The notes under the pieces: generated by a model
What the model saw: the letters and a program-made list of their open reading frames with translations, nothing else
Told to the model about the DNA's origin: nothing
The model's database searches: none
Shown: positions 50,844 through 60,244 of the stretch, piece after piece
Layout of the letters: every line of letters begins with the position of its first letter
Numbering within the stretch: the stretch's first letter is position 1
Assembly (NCBI RefSeq): GCF_001499995.1
Contig: NZ_LQIU01000002.1
Coordinates: 62,001-126,000, forward strand
Direction of reading: 5' to 3'
Origin: Mycobacterium sp. IS-1496
GTDB taxonomy: Bacteria; Actinomycetota; Actinomycetes; Mycobacteriales; Mycobacteriaceae
Length of the DNA stretch: 64,000 bases
Position numbers and translations under genes: made by a program

Positions 50844-52271
50844 ATGAGTCGAGATCGGGTCGCGCAGCACCGTCAGCTGTCGCGCCGGAACATGCTGGCC
50901 GCGATGGGAATCGCCGGCGCGGCCGCCGCGAGTCTGCCGGTGCTGTCGGCCTGCGGCGTCGGAGGCAAGGCCAGTGCGCCGAACGGGGCGTCGGAGGTGA
51001 GCGGCGGATTCGACTGGCGCAAGGCGTCCGGGTCGACCATCAACATCCTGCAGACCCCGCACCCGTATCAGCAGTCGTACCAGCCACTTCTCAAGGAGTT
51101 CACCGAGCTCACCGGGATCACCGTCAACGTCGACCTGGTGCCCGAGGCGGACTACTTCACCAAGCTGAACACCGAACTCGCCGGCGGTACGGGCAAACAC
51201 GACGCATTCATGCTGGGCGCCTACTTCATCTGGCAGTACGGGCCGCCCGGCTGGATCGAAGACCTCAACCCCTGGCTGCAGAACGCTTCGGCGACCAACG
51301 CCGAGTACGACTTCGAGGACATCTTCGAGGGTCTGCGCACCTCGACCCGGTGGGACTTCGAGCTCGGGAACCCGTTGGGCACCGGTGGTCAGTGGGCCAT
51401 CCCATGGGGCTTCGAGAACAACGTCGTCGCCTACAACAAGGCGTATTTCGACCGGCGGGGCATCAGGAAGCTGCCCGACAACTTCGACGACTTCGTCCAG
51501 CTCGCCGTCGACCTCACCGACCGCTCGCAGAACCGGTACGGCATCGCCACCCGCGGGTCGAAGTCGTGGGCCACGATCCACCCGGGGTTCATGACCCAGT
51601 ACGTCCGCGAAGGCGCCGTGGACTACACGTTCGACGGTCGTGATCTGGTCGCCGAGATGGACAGCGACAAGGCCGTGGCGTTCACCGAGAAGTGGATCCA
51701 GATGCAGCACGAGGCGGGCCCCACCTCGTGGACCACGTACGACTACCCCAACGCCACCGGAGATCTCGGTGACGGCAAGGCGATGATGGTCTACGACGCC
51801 GACAGTGCCACGTATCCGAAGAACAAGCCGGGCGCCAGCGCGCAGGCGGGGAATCTCGGCTGGTACCCGGGCCCGGCCGGTCCGGACGGCAACTACAAGA
51901 CCAACCTGTGGACCTGGACGTGGGCGATGAACGCCAACTCCCGCAACAAGCTTCCCGCATGGCTGTTCATCCAGTGGGCCACCGGCAAGGAGTCGATGAA
52001 CAAAGCCGTCGAGGGTGGCATCTACGCAGATCCCGTGCGGCAGTCGGTCTTCGACACGACGTTCAAGCGGATCGCCGCCGACCAGTACGGATACCTCGAG
52101 ACCTTCGAGACCGTGATCCCCACCTCGAAGATCCAGTTCACCCCGCAGAAGAAGTTCTTCGACACCACCAAGGACTGGGCCGTCGCGCTGCAGGACATCT
52201 ACGGCGGTGACGACGCCGCGTCCCGGTTGCGCAGTCTGGCCAAGACCAACACGTCCAAGGTCAACCTCTAG
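50844..52271 (+). CDS. ABC transporter substrate-binding lipoprotein (polyol/sugar)
   Basis: The 475-residue product has a Tat-type lipoprotein signal: S-R-R-N-M-L (Arg14-Arg15), a hydrophobic core and lipobox L-S-A-C at Cys37. The mature part follows the family-1 sugar-binding fold (T-I-N-I-L-Q-T-P-H; D-A-F-M-L-G-A-Y; W-A-I-P-W-G-F-E-N-N). It delivers a polyol, probably erythritol or threitol, to the permeases encoded next. Close spacing (20 bp) to the dehydrogenase gene supports one operon. Confidence 0.9.
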   Translation: MSRDRVAQHRQLSRRNMLAAMGIAGAAAASLPVLSACGVGGKASAPNGASEVSGGFDWRKASGSTINILQTPHPYQQSYQPLLKEFTELTGITVNVDLVPEADYFTKLNTELAGGTGKHDAFMLGAYFIWQYGPPGWIEDLNPWLQNASATNAEYDFEDIFEGLRTSTRWDFELGNPLGTGGQWAIPWGFENNVVAYNKAYFDRRGIRKLPDNFDDFVQLAVDLTDRSQNRYGIATRGSKSWATIHPGFMTQYVREGAVDYTFDGRDLVAEMDSDKAVAFTEKWIQMQHEAGPTSWTTYDYPNATGDLGDGKAMMVYDADSATYPKNKPGASAQAGNLGWYPGPAGPDGNYKTNLWTWTWAMNANSRNKLPAWLFIQWATGKESMNKAVEGGIYADPVRQSVFDTTFKRIAADQYGYLETFETVIPTSKIQFTPQKKFFDTTKDWAVALQDIYGGDDAASRLRSLAKTNTSKVNL

Positions 52272-52303
52272 GAGCCGTGTCCAATGAAAGAGCAGGGCCA
52301 CCC

Positions 52304-53260
52304 ATGACCACTCAGACTCCCAAGGCGCCGGAGGCTTCGCCCGAACAGCAGGCGCAGGATTCGGGCCGCGCGCTGCCCGAGGTGCCGACCTGGCGGCGCA
52401 GGCTTCGGCCCTATCTCTTGTCGATCCCGGCGCTCGTCATCGTCATCGGCATCCTGTATCCGTTCTTCGTGGGCGCTTATTACGCGTTCCTCAACTACGC
52501 GGCGGTCAACCCGAATCCGCACTTCATCTGGTTCGAGAACTTCGCATCCGTCCTCGGCGACCAGATCTTCTGGGAGAGCGTCAAGGTCACCGGCATCTTC
52601 GCCGTCGTGGCGACCACGATCGAGACCGTCCTCGGTGTCGGGTTGGCGCTGTTGCTCAACAGGTCGAGCATCATCGGCAAGATCTTCGAGAAGGTGTTGA
52701 TCCTTCCGCTCATGATCGCCCCGGTGATCGCGGGCGTGATCTGGAAGCTGATGTTCAACCCGCAGTTCGGAATCCTCAACCACGTTCTGGGTCTTGGCAA
52801 TACGTTCGACTGGTTGTCGTCGGGTAATGCGTTGTGGTCGGTGATCCTGGTCGACCTGTGGATCTTCACGCCGTTCGTGGCGATCCTCGTGCTGGCCGGT
52901 ATCCGGTCGCTGCCCAAGGAACCCTTCGAGGCCTCGGAGGTCGACGGCGCCAACTGGTTCTACATGTTCCGCAAGCTGATGCTGCCGATGCTGTGGCCCT
53001 ACATCCTGGTCGCGGTCATCTTCCGGTTCATGGACAACCTCAAGGTGTTCGACCACATCTACGTGCTCACCGCGGGCGGACCGGGTGTCGCCACGCGCAC
53101 CCTGCAGATCGGCGCGTTCGAGGACTCGATCATCAACCTCGACTACTCCCGCGGCAGCACCTACATGCTGCTGCTCTGGATCATCGTGTTCATCACCGCG
53201 CGCTACCTCGTCAGCGTGCTCGGCAAAGCGCAGCGCCGTGCTGCCGGAGCGGAGTCGTAA
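52304..53260 (+). CDS. Sugar/polyol ABC transporter permease (MalF-like)
   Basis: ATG at 52304 is chosen (318 residues); GTG 52277 would add nine. Six membrane helices and the cytoplasmic EAA loop E-A-S-E-V-D-G-A-N-W (residues ~210-220) that contacts the ATPases are present. CUT1 family. It forms a heterodimeric channel with the next gene's product. The short spacing and operon position are standard: binding protein, permease 1, permease 2, ATPases. Confidence 0.9.
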   Translation: MTTQTPKAPEASPEQQAQDSGRALPEVPTWRRRLRPYLLSIPALVIVIGILYPFFVGAYYAFLNYAAVNPNPHFIWFENFASVLGDQIFWESVKVTGIFAVVATTIETVLGVGLALLLNRSSIIGKIFEKVLILPLMIAPVIAGVIWKLMFNPQFGILNHVLGLGNTFDWLSSGNALWSVILVDLWIFTPFVAILVLAGIRSLPKEPFEASEVDGANWFYMFRKLMLPMLWPYILVAVIFRFMDNLKVFDHIYVLTAGGPGVATRTLQIGAFEDSIINLDYSRGSTYMLLLWIIVFITARYLVSVLGKAQRRAAGAES

Positions 53261-53262
53261 CC

Positions 53263-54141
53263 ATGGCACTCTTTCGCAGAAGCGAGTTGATGCCCGGTCA
53301 GAAGCGGTTCTCGATCGGTTCCGTCGCGGCCGACGTCGGACTGGTGTTCTGGTTCCTCTTCTCGCTGTTCCCGATCTTCTGGATGCTCATGCTGGCGCTC
53401 AAGAACGCCGAACAGCAGACCACCACGTACTTCTCGTTCAGCCCCACCTGGTCGAACTTCGCGACGGTGCTCTCCGACAAAGGCACCCAGATGACCAGCG
53501 TGGACTTCAAGGCGTCGCTGCTGACCAGCCTGATCAACTGCGGCGGGGCGGTGATCGTGTCGCTGGTGATCGGCATCCCGGCCGCCTATGCCGCGGGCCG
53601 CTGGCAGTACAAGGGCAGCAACGACCTGATGTTCCAGATGCTGTCGTTCCGATTCGCTCCGGAACTCATGGTGATCGTGCCGCTGTTCGTGATCTACAAC
53701 CAGATCGGTCTGTTCGACACCAAGGTCGGCATGATCTGGGTGCTGCAGCTGGTGACGATGCCGCTGGTGGTGTGGATCCTGCGGTCCTACTTCCAGGATC
53801 TGCCGGAGGATCTGGAGCAGGCCGCACTGCTCGACGGCTACACCCGTAAGCGGGCGTTCCTCATGGTGGCGTTGCCGATCGTGCGGCCCGGTATCGCCGC
53901 GGCGGCCCTGCTGGCGTTCATCTTCGCCTGGAACAACTACGTGTTCCCGCTCATCCTGGCCGACAGCAACGCCGGCACCGTCACGGTCGCCATCACGAAG
54001 TTCCTCGGTGGCGGCGGTCAGGCGTACTACAACCTCACAGCCGCGGCGGCGATCATCGCGGCCCTCCCGCCCCTGATCCTGGCGCTGACCATTCAGCGTT
54101 ATCTGGTACGGGGCCTGTCATTTGGGGCGGTGAAAGCCTGA
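53263..54141 (+). CDS. Sugar/polyol ABC transporter permease (MalG-like)
   Basis: The 292-residue product starts at ATG 53263, 2 bp after the previous stop. It has six hydrophobic helices and the EAA loop E-Q-A-A-L-L-D-G-Y-T at about residues 185-195. Second half of the CUT1 permease pair. Its stop overlaps the ATPase start (TGATG). Confidence 0.9.
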   Translation: MALFRRSELMPGQKRFSIGSVAADVGLVFWFLFSLFPIFWMLMLALKNAEQQTTTYFSFSPTWSNFATVLSDKGTQMTSVDFKASLLTSLINCGGAVIVSLVIGIPAAYAAGRWQYKGSNDLMFQMLSFRFAPELMVIVPLFVIYNQIGLFDTKVGMIWVLQLVTMPLVVWILRSYFQDLPEDLEQAALLDGYTRKRAFLMVALPIVRPGIAAAALLAFIFAWNNYVFPLILADSNAGTVTVAITKFLGGGGQAYYNLTAAAAIIAALPPLILALTIQRYLVRGLSFGAVKA

Positions 54142-55256
54142 TGGCCACGGTATCTGTCAACGATCTGCACAAGTCCTTCGGCAAGACGCGAGCCGTCGAC
54201 GGGGTGACCGTCGACATCGCCAACGGCGAGTTCTTCGTGATCCTCGGGCCCAGCGGCGCCGGGAAGACCACCACGCTGAAATCGATCGCCGGTCTCGTCG
54301 ACATCGACAGCGGGTCGGTGCACATCGGGGGCCGCGACGTCACCCGCGTCGAGCCGTACCACCGCAACGTCGCGATGGCCTTCGAGAGTTACGCGCTGTA
54401 CCCGCAGAAGACGGTGAGCGAGAACCTGGCCTCCCCGCTGAGATCGGGTCGTACGGGCCGTTATTCGGAGGCCGAGCGTACCGAGCGCATCGATCAGGTG
54501 ACGACCACGCTGGGGATCAACCACCTGCTGAAGCGGTATCCGCGCGAACTGTCGAACGGTCAGCGACAGCGGGTCGCGCTCGGTCGGGTGCTGGTGCGCC
54601 CCGCCGACATCTACCTGCTCGACGAACCGCTCAGCCACCTCGACGCGAAGCTGCGCGCCGCGATGCGCGCCGAGCTCAAACAGCTCGGCGCGATGTCGAA
54701 CACCACGACGCTCTACGTGACGCACGACTACCAGGAGGCGCTCGCGCTCGGCGACCGGATCGCGGTGATGCGCGAGGGCCGGCTGGTCCAGATCGGCACA
54801 CCGGAGGACATCTGGCGCCGGCCGGCGGACACCTTCGTCGCGAAAGCGCTCGGCCAGCCCGAGATCAACCTGCTCGACGGGGTGGTCGACGACGGCCGGA
54901 TCCGGCTCGGGGACGGCTCGCTGGACGTGGCCATCCCGGCCGACGCGCTCGTCGACCGCGGTGACCGCGTGCGGGTGGGGTTGCGCCCCAGCGACATCCA
55001 CGTCACCAGCGGGGACGGAACGCTGCGGGGACGGGTGCTGCTCGCCGAGCGCCTCGGCCGCAACATCGAGCTGACCGTCGACTGCGGCGGCACCCAGCTC
55101 ATCGTGCTGACCTCGGGCCGCCACGGTGTGGGGGAGGGCGACGACGTGACGATGAAGGTCGCCGACTCCGATGTCCACGTCTTCGCCGTCGGCGACGGCG
55201 ACACCTCGCGTCTTGGACCTGCCGATCACCACTCGACACTGGAGGCAGCACAGTGA
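54141..55256 (+). CDS. ABC transporter ATP-binding protein (MalK/UgpC-like), Glu in the Q-loop
   Basis: The 371-residue product has Walker A G-P-S-G-A-G-K-T-T, signature L-S-N-G-Q-R-Q, Walker B I-Y-L-L-D-E-P and a C-terminal TOBE-like regulatory domain (from about residue 240, with V-G-L-R-P-S-D-I). The Q-loop, which normally reads F-Q-S-Y-A-L-Y-P, reads F-E-S-Y-A-L-Y-P. One of two ATPases in this operon; overlaps both neighbours. Confidence 0.9.
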   Translation: MATVSVNDLHKSFGKTRAVDGVTVDIANGEFFVILGPSGAGKTTTLKSIAGLVDIDSGSVHIGGRDVTRVEPYHRNVAMAFESYALYPQKTVSENLASPLRSGRTGRYSEAERTERIDQVTTTLGINHLLKRYPRELSNGQRQRVALGRVLVRPADIYLLDEPLSHLDAKLRAAMRAELKQLGAMSNTTTLYVTHDYQEALALGDRIAVMREGRLVQIGTPEDIWRRPADTFVAKALGQPEINLLDGVVDDGRIRLGDGSLDVAIPADALVDRGDRVRVGLRPSDIHVTSGDGTLRGRVLLAERLGRNIELTVDCGGTQLIVLTSGRHGVGEGDDVTMKVADSDVHVFAVGDGDTSRLGPADHHSTLEAAQ

Positions 55257-56380
55257 GTCTGACCGCCGAGAAGCCGCGGACCGCCACCGCGCAGAGCCTC
55301 ACCCTGAGCGATCTGGTGAAGACTTACGCATCGCGCGGCCGGGAGAGTGTCACCGCGGTCAAGGGCATCGACCTGGCCATCGAACCGGGCGAACTGGTCG
55401 CGCTGCTCGGGCCGTCCGGCTGCGGGAAGACGACCACGCTGCGGATGATCGCCGGACTGGAGACCGTCACCAGCGGGTCCATCAAGATCGGCGACCGGGA
55501 GATCTCCCAGTTGCCCGCCGCCAAGCGGGGAATCGGTGTCGGGTTCGAGAGCTACGCCCTGTACCCGCCGATGTCGGTGCGCGAGAACCTGTTGTACGGA
55601 TTGAAGGCGCGCAAGGTCAAAGGCGCCGAGCAGATGGTCGATTCGATCAGCCGGCGCCTCGAGATGGACGATCTGATGGGCCTGCGCCCGGCCGGGCTGT
55701 CGAGCGGTCAGAAGCAGCGGGTGGCGCTGGCTCGCGCGCTCGTGCGCAACCCACCGGTGCTGCTGCTCGACGAACCGCTCAGCCACCTCGACGCGTCGGC
55801 CCGGCAGCGGGTGCGCCGCGAACTCAAGGTGCTGCAACGCGAATTCGGTTATACGACGATCGTGGTGACCCACGATCAGGTGGAGGCGCTGTCGCTGGCG
55901 GACCGTCTCGCGGTGATGGACGCCGGCGTCGTACAGCAGTTCGGCACACCCGACGAGGTGTTCGACGATCCGGCGAACCTGTTCGTCGCGCAGTTCGTGG
56001 GCGAACCGCAGATCAACGTCCTACCCGGGGTCGCCCGTGTCCGGGACGGCCGGGTGTCCGTGCAGATCGGCGACGACGCGGGGAGTCTGGACACCGCGGC
56101 CACCGACGTCGCCGACGGCACCGCGGTCACGGTGGGCCTGCGGCCGCAGGACTGCGTGATCACCGGTGACTCCGCACGCGGTGTCGCCACCACCGTCGCC
56201 TATTTCGAACACCTCCTGGAGTTCGGCCTGTCCACCAGCACCGTCCACGGTCTGGAGGAGGGCGTCGTCGTGCAGACACCGGCTGCCGAAACCTACGAAC
56301 CCGAACAGAAGGTGGTCGTCACGGCGCCGCCGGAACGGGTGTACCTGTTCGACACCGACACGGGGGAGCGCCTGCGGTGA
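55253..56380 (+). CDS. ABC transporter ATP-binding protein (MalK-like), second ATPase, Glu in the Q-loop
   Basis: GTG at 55253; 375 residues. Walker A G-P-S-G-C-G-K-T-T, signature L-S-S-G-Q-K-Q, Walker B L-L-L-D-E-P, switch H in T-H-D-Q and C-terminal regulatory domain with V-G-L-R-P-Q-D-C. Like its partner it has F-E-S-Y-A-L-Y-P where Gln is expected. The presence of two different ATPases implies a heterodimer, unlike the MalK homodimer. It overlaps the kinase gene by 4 bp. Confidence 0.9.
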   Translation: MSLTAEKPRTATAQSLTLSDLVKTYASRGRESVTAVKGIDLAIEPGELVALLGPSGCGKTTTLRMIAGLETVTSGSIKIGDREISQLPAAKRGIGVGFESYALYPPMSVRENLLYGLKARKVKGAEQMVDSISRRLEMDDLMGLRPAGLSSGQKQRVALARALVRNPPVLLLDEPLSHLDASARQRVRRELKVLQREFGYTTIVVTHDQVEALSLADRLAVMDAGVVQQFGTPDEVFDDPANLFVAQFVGEPQINVLPGVARVRDGRVSVQIGDDAGSLDTAATDVADGTAVTVGLRPQDCVITGDSARGVATTVAYFEHLLEFGLSTSTVHGLEEGVVVQTPAAETYEPEQKVVVTAPPERVYLFDTDTGERLR

Positions 56381-58125
56381 CGAAGCTGTTCAACGATCCG
56401 GCCCGCTTCACCGAGGACATGCTCGTCGGGTTCCTCGACGCCAATGCACGCTACGTGGCGGGAGTCCCCGGCGGTGTGGTGCGCGCGCACACCACCCGCG
56501 CCGGCAAGGTGGCCGTCGTCATCGGCGGCGGATCCGGGCACTACCCGGCGTTCTGCGGAACCGTCGGGGCGGGCTTCGCCGACGGCGCAGTGGTGGGCAA
56601 CATCTTCACCTCCCCGTCCACCGAGGAGGCCGCATCGGTCGCGCGCGCCGCCCACGGTGACGCCGGCGTCCTGCTGGTCACGGGCAACTACGCCGGCGAC
56701 GTCATGAACTTCACCCTGGCGGTCGACCAGTTGCGTGGTGAGGGTATCGACGCCCACTACTTCGCGGTCACCGACGACATCGCCAGCGCGCCCAAGGGCG
56801 AAGAGGCCAAACGACGCGGTATCGCGGGCGATTTCACCGTCTTCAAGTGCGCATCCGCCGCCGCCGAGGAGGGTCTCGACCTCGCTGGCGTGATCCGGGT
56901 CGCCGAGGCGTCCAACGCGGCGACCCGCACACTGGGCGTCGCGTTCGACGGGTGCACGCTGCCCGGCGCGGATCACCCCCTGTTCACGGTGCCAGAGGGA
57001 CAGATGGGCGTAGGCCTGGGCATCCACGGGGAGCCGGGTGTCGCCGAGGAGCCCATGCCCACCGCCGCCGGTCTGGCCGGAACGCTGGTCGACGGTGTGC
57101 TCGGCGACTCTCCCGCCGACGCCGGGTCGAAGCGAATCGCGGTCATCCTGAACGGATTGGGCCGCACCAAGTACGAAGAGCTGTTCGTCGTGTGGGGTGG
57201 GGTGGCGCGGCTGCTGCGCGAACGCGGTTACGAGATCGTCGAACCCGAGGTCGGCGAGCTCGTGACGAGCCTCGACATGGCCGGCTGCTCACTGACGGTC
57301 ATGTGGCTCGACGACGAACTCGAACGGTACTGGCGGGCCCCAGCGGACACCCCGGCATACCGCAAAGGTGCTGCATCCGTTGCGGATTCGACCGGTGAGC
57401 GGCGCAGCGACGCCGACGTCAGCGCGACGGCCGCCGCACCGTCGGTCGGTGAGCGCTCCGACGAGGCCGGGCGCGACGGCGGCCGGACGGTCGCCAGGAT
57501 CTTCGAGGCGCTGGCCACCATGCTCGCCGGCGCCGAGGACGAACTCGGCCGCATCGACGCGATCGCCGGTGACGGCGACCACGGCCGCGGCATGGTCAAG
57601 GGCTCGTCCGCGGCGCGTGCGGCGGCCGCCGGCGCGGTGGAGCAGGGCGCCGGGCAGGGTTCTGTGCTCACCGCGGCCGGCAAGGAGTGGGCGGCCAAGG
57701 CGGGCGGCACATCCGGCGTGCTCTGGGGAGCGATGCTCAGCGCGCTGGGCACCCGCCTCGGTGACACCGGACGGCCTGACTCGGCGACCGTCGCCGCGGG
57801 AATGCGGGACGGCTACGACGCGCTGGTTCAGCTGGGCGGCGCCGCGCCCGGCGACAAGACGATGCTCGACGCGCTGCTGCCGTTCGTCGAGGAACTCGAG
57901 CGGCGGGTGGCCGACGGGGAGCGTTGGCAGCAGGCGTGGGCGGCGGCCGCGGAGACCGCGGAGAACGCCGCACGTGCCACCGCCGACCTGCGCCCCCGGG
58001 TCGGCCGCGCCCGCCCGCTGGCCGAACGCAGCGTCGGCACCCCCGACGCCGGGGCGACCTCGCTGGCGATGTGCGCACGCACGGTCGCCGAAAGCCTCAC
58101 TGTGAAAGGGGACAACCCGCAATGA
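56377..58125 (+). CDS. Dihydroxyacetone-kinase-type DhaK-DhaL fusion, probable D-erythrulose kinase
   Basis: GTG start; 582 residues. The DhaK domain (1 to ~330) has G-G-G-S-G-H-Y-P near 50-57 and substrate-binding His217 in G-I-H-G-E-P-G. A linker leads to the DhaL domain (~365-582) with the Asp-rich nucleotide motif G-D-G-D-H-G at 398-403 and [11 protein letters not shown]-dependent single-chain form, not the PTS form. In this operon it most likely phosphorylates D-erythrulose to D-erythrulose 4-phosphate, as DerK does in M. smegmatis; dihydroxyacetone or L-erythrulose are alternatives. Confidence 0.88.
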   Translation: MTKLFNDPARFTEDMLVGFLDANARYVAGVPGGVVRAHTTRAGKVAVVIGGGSGHYPAFCGTVGAGFADGAVVGNIFTSPSTEEAASVARAAHGDAGVLLVTGNYAGDVMNFTLAVDQLRGEGIDAHYFAVTDDIASAPKGEEAKRRGIAGDFTVFKCASAAAEEGLDLAGVIRVAEASNAATRTLGVAFDGCTLPGADHPLFTVPEGQMGVGLGIHGEPGVAEEPMPTAAGLAGTLVDGVLGDSPADAGSKRIAVILNGLGRTKYEELFVVWGGVARLLRERGYEIVEPEVGELVTSLDMAGCSLTVMWLDDELERYWRAPADTPAYRKGAASVADSTGERRSDADVSATAAAPSVGERSDEAGRDGGRTVARIFEALATMLAGAEDELGRIDAIAGDGDHGRGMVKGSSAARAAAAGAVEQGAGQGSVLTAAGKEWAAKAGGTSGVLWGAMLSALGTRLGDTGRPDSATVAAGMRDGYDALVQLGGAAPGDKTMLDALLPFVEELERRVADGERWQQAWAAAAETAENAARATADLRPRVGRARPLAERSVGTPDAGATSLAMCARTVAESLTVKGDNPQ

Positions 58126-58589
58126 CTGACAAACTGCGCATCGTCGTCGGCTCCGACGACGCCGGATACGAGTACAAAGAGGCCCTCAAGGGCGACCTGA
58201 AGTCCGACGATCGGGTCGTCGAGGTGACCGATATCGGCGTGGGCACCGACGAGGACACGGCCTACCCGCACATCGCGGTGGCGGCGGCCCGGATGGTGGC
58301 CGAGGGCAAGGCCGACCGCGCCCTGCTGGTCTGCGGTACGGGTCTGGGCGTGGCGATCAGCGCCAACAAGGTGCCCGGCATCCGGGCGGTCACCGCGCAC
58401 GACAGCTTCTCCGTCGAACGGTCGGTGCTGTCCAACGACGCTCAGGTGCTGTGCTTCGGACAGCGCGTCATCGGGCTGGAGTTGGCGCGCCGGCTGGCCC
58501 GGGAATGGCTGAACTACGAATTCGATCCGGCCAGCAAATCGGCGGACAAGGTCGAGGCCATCTGCGGCTACGAATCCGGTACCGACTGA
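58122..58589 (+). CDS. RpiB/LacAB-family isomerase, probable D-erythrulose 4-phosphate isomerase
   Basis: ATG at 58122 overlaps the kinase stop (ATGA). The 155-residue product has the family's D-D-A-G-Y-E near residue 12 and the catalytic Cys71 in V-C-G-T-G-L-G. Fits RpiB-like sugar-phosphate isomerases. By context it probably converts D-erythrulose 4-phosphate to D-erythrose 4-phosphate (as DerI in M. smegmatis) for entry into the pentose phosphate pathway, and not ribose 5-phosphate. Last gene of the operon; a terminator hairpin spans its stop. Confidence 0.88.
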   Translation: MTDKLRIVVGSDDAGYEYKEALKGDLKSDDRVVEVTDIGVGTDEDTAYPHIAVAAARMVAEGKADRALLVCGTGLGVAISANKVPGIRAVTAHDSFSVERSVLSNDAQVLCFGQRVIGLELARRLAREWLNYEFDPASKSADKVEAICGYESGTD

Positions 58590-58617
58590 GGCCGCGAGGC
58601 CCGTTCGGCGGCCTCAG
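58586..58617. terminator. Bidirectional terminator hairpin between the polyol operon and the lipoprotein gene
   Basis: CTGAGGCCGC (58586-58595) pairs perfectly with GCGGCCTCAG (58608-58617) around a 12-base loop; an extra A-T pair extends it. It overlaps both convergent stop codons. GC-rich stem without a clear U-tract, as is usual in mycobacteria. Confidence 0.65.
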
Positions 58618-59105
58618 TTGAAAGTCACCGGATCGGCGACGGCGAAACAGCGCTGGGTGTTCGTCATGATCAGCACCTCGGTCACCGCGGCGGCGTCGAT
58701 CGTCGGGAATTCGAACAGGCGCAGGTCTCCCCGGTCGAGGATCCCCCGGTCGGCGATGTCGACACCCGAGTTGGTACGCACGAGCACGGTGACCGCCGTC
58801 GCATAGTCGGTCGTCACCGTGACCAAAACGCCGCCGCCCTCCGGTTGCCTGCCCCAGGCCAGCGAGGACGGGCAGGCGGGGTCGCCGTCGGCGTTCGGGG
58901 GAACGCCGTGGTTGGCCGCGGCGACGGAGGCGTTCTGCCGGATCTCCGGCACCTCCGGCGTTGCGGCGGTCGCCGCGATGGCGCGGGTCTCGACCGGTTC
59001 GGATGCCGGGGCGGGCTCGGCGGGATATGCGCCCAGACGGTATCCGCACCCCGTGACCGAGAGTGCGGTGGCGGCGACCACGACGGCCGCCCTACCGATG
59101 TCCAC
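58614..59105 (-). CDS. Small putative lipoprotein
   Basis: GTG at 59105 behind GAGGGGGA gives 163 residues. The signal ends in lipobox S-V-T-G-C with Cys20, then a Pro/Ala-rich linker and a ~90-residue domain with two Cys (D-P-A-C-P and T-Q-R-C-F) that could pair. No recognised family. Exported to the envelope. Convergent with the polyol operon, divergent from the EamA gene; no evidence for a role in either. Confidence 0.7.
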   Translation of the reverse strand: MDIGRAAVVVAATALSVTGCGYRLGAYPAEPAPASEPVETRAIAATAATPEVPEIRQNASVAAANHGVPPNADGDPACPSSLAWGRQPEGGGVLVTVTTDYATAVTVLVRTNSGVDIADRGILDRGDLRLFEFPTIDAAAVTEVLIMTNTQRCFAVADPVTFN

Positions 59106-59347
59106 GAGTCCCCCTCGCTGCCATCCCCGACAAACCCGCGGGTACCCGTTTACCCGCGCGTCAATCCCCATGGTCTTCCCATCGGACGCCCCGACGGGGT
59201 CGAATCGCCGAAATTTCGTCAGTTCGAGACAAACGCCGGAACCCGAACCGATCGACCGTGAATCGTGCGCCGGCGCGCCCGCGTTACTGCCGGGCCGGCG
59301 AAACCGGTTGGACGCCGACGCTCGATGTGCCGTATATCAATGCGGTG

Positions 59348-60214
59348 ATGACCAGCACCGACGCCCGCACCGGTGCGGCCATGGCAGTGACCGCGATGTT
59401 GTCGGTGCAGTTGGGCGTCGCGGTGGCGGTGGGACTGATCGACCAGATCGGAGCCGAAGGCGCCGCCTGGCTGCGCCTGGCCTGGGCGGGCCTGCTGTTC
59501 CTGGTCTTCCTGCGCCCGCGGCGGGCGGGGTTCACCCGCCGGAGCCTGCTGGCGTGCGTGGCGCTCGGGGTGGTCACCGCCGCGATCACGCTGCTGTTCA
59601 TGGCGGCGCTCGACCGGATCCCGATGGGCACCGCCAGCGCGCTGGAGTTCCTCGGACCACTCGGGGTGGCGGTGGTGCGGGGAACAGGTGTGGCGCGGGT
59701 GATCTGGCCCGGTCTGGCCGCGGTCGGCGTGCTGCTGATGACGCAGCCGTGGACCGGAACGGTCGACACAGTGGGCGTTCTCTACGCGCTGGCGGCCGCG
59801 GTGTGCTGGGCCGGCTACATCCTGCTGACCCAGCGGGTGGGCGATCAGGTCGCCGGGATCAACGGGCTGGCGGTCTCGATGCCCGTGGCCGGACTCGTCG
59901 GCACGATCGTCGTCGGACCGATGGTGTTCGACCGGATGACACCGCAGCTACTGCTCATCGGGCTCGGCCTGGCCGTCATGCTCCCGATGTTCCCGTTCGC
60001 CCTCGAGTTCCTCGCGCTGCGCCGCCTCAGCGCCGCGGCGTTCGGGACGCTGATGAGCCTGGAACCGGCGTTCGCGTTGACCATCGGCTTCGTCGCGCTG
60101 GACCAGGTGCCGGGTGTGGCGGCGGTGGTCGGCATCGTGTTCGTCGTCGCGGCGGGGATCGGCGCGGCTCGCGGCGGCGGGCGGGGGACGCCCGTGCCGG
60201 TCGAAGTCGCCTGA
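59348..60214 (+). CDS. EamA/RhtA-type (DMT superfamily) transporter
   Basis: ATG at 59348 gives 288 residues with about ten hydrophobic helices in two EamA repeats. The [12 protein letters not shown] motif near residue 98 and S-L-E-P-A-F-A-L near 238 are typical of the RhtA (threonine/homoserine exporter) branch of DMT permeases. No clear RBS, so it may be leaderless or start at GTG 59345. It converges on the polyamine-type operon. The exported substrate is probably an amino acid or small metabolite. Confidence 0.85.
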   Translation: MTSTDARTGAAMAVTAMLSVQLGVAVAVGLIDQIGAEGAAWLRLAWAGLLFLVFLRPRRAGFTRRSLLACVALGVVTAAITLLFMAALDRIPMGTASALEFLGPLGVAVVRGTGVARVIWPGLAAVGVLLMTQPWTGTVDTVGVLYALAAAVCWAGYILLTQRVGDQVAGINGLAVSMPVAGLVGTIVVGPMVFDRMTPQLLLIGLGLAVMLPMFPFALEFLALRRLSAAAFGTLMSLEPAFALTIGFVALDQVPGVAAVVGIVFVVAAGIGAARGGGRGTPVPVEVA

Positions 60215-60244
60215 CCCCGCTCCGGGGCGCGAAACGGCGGTCAG
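60211..60244. terminator. Possible bidirectional terminator between EamA and PotC genes
   Basis: CCCCG-CTC-CGGGG at 60215-60227 is a small stem, nested in an outer CTGACC (60211-60216)/GGTCAG (60239-60244) pairing. It covers both convergent gene ends. Confidence 0.4.
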
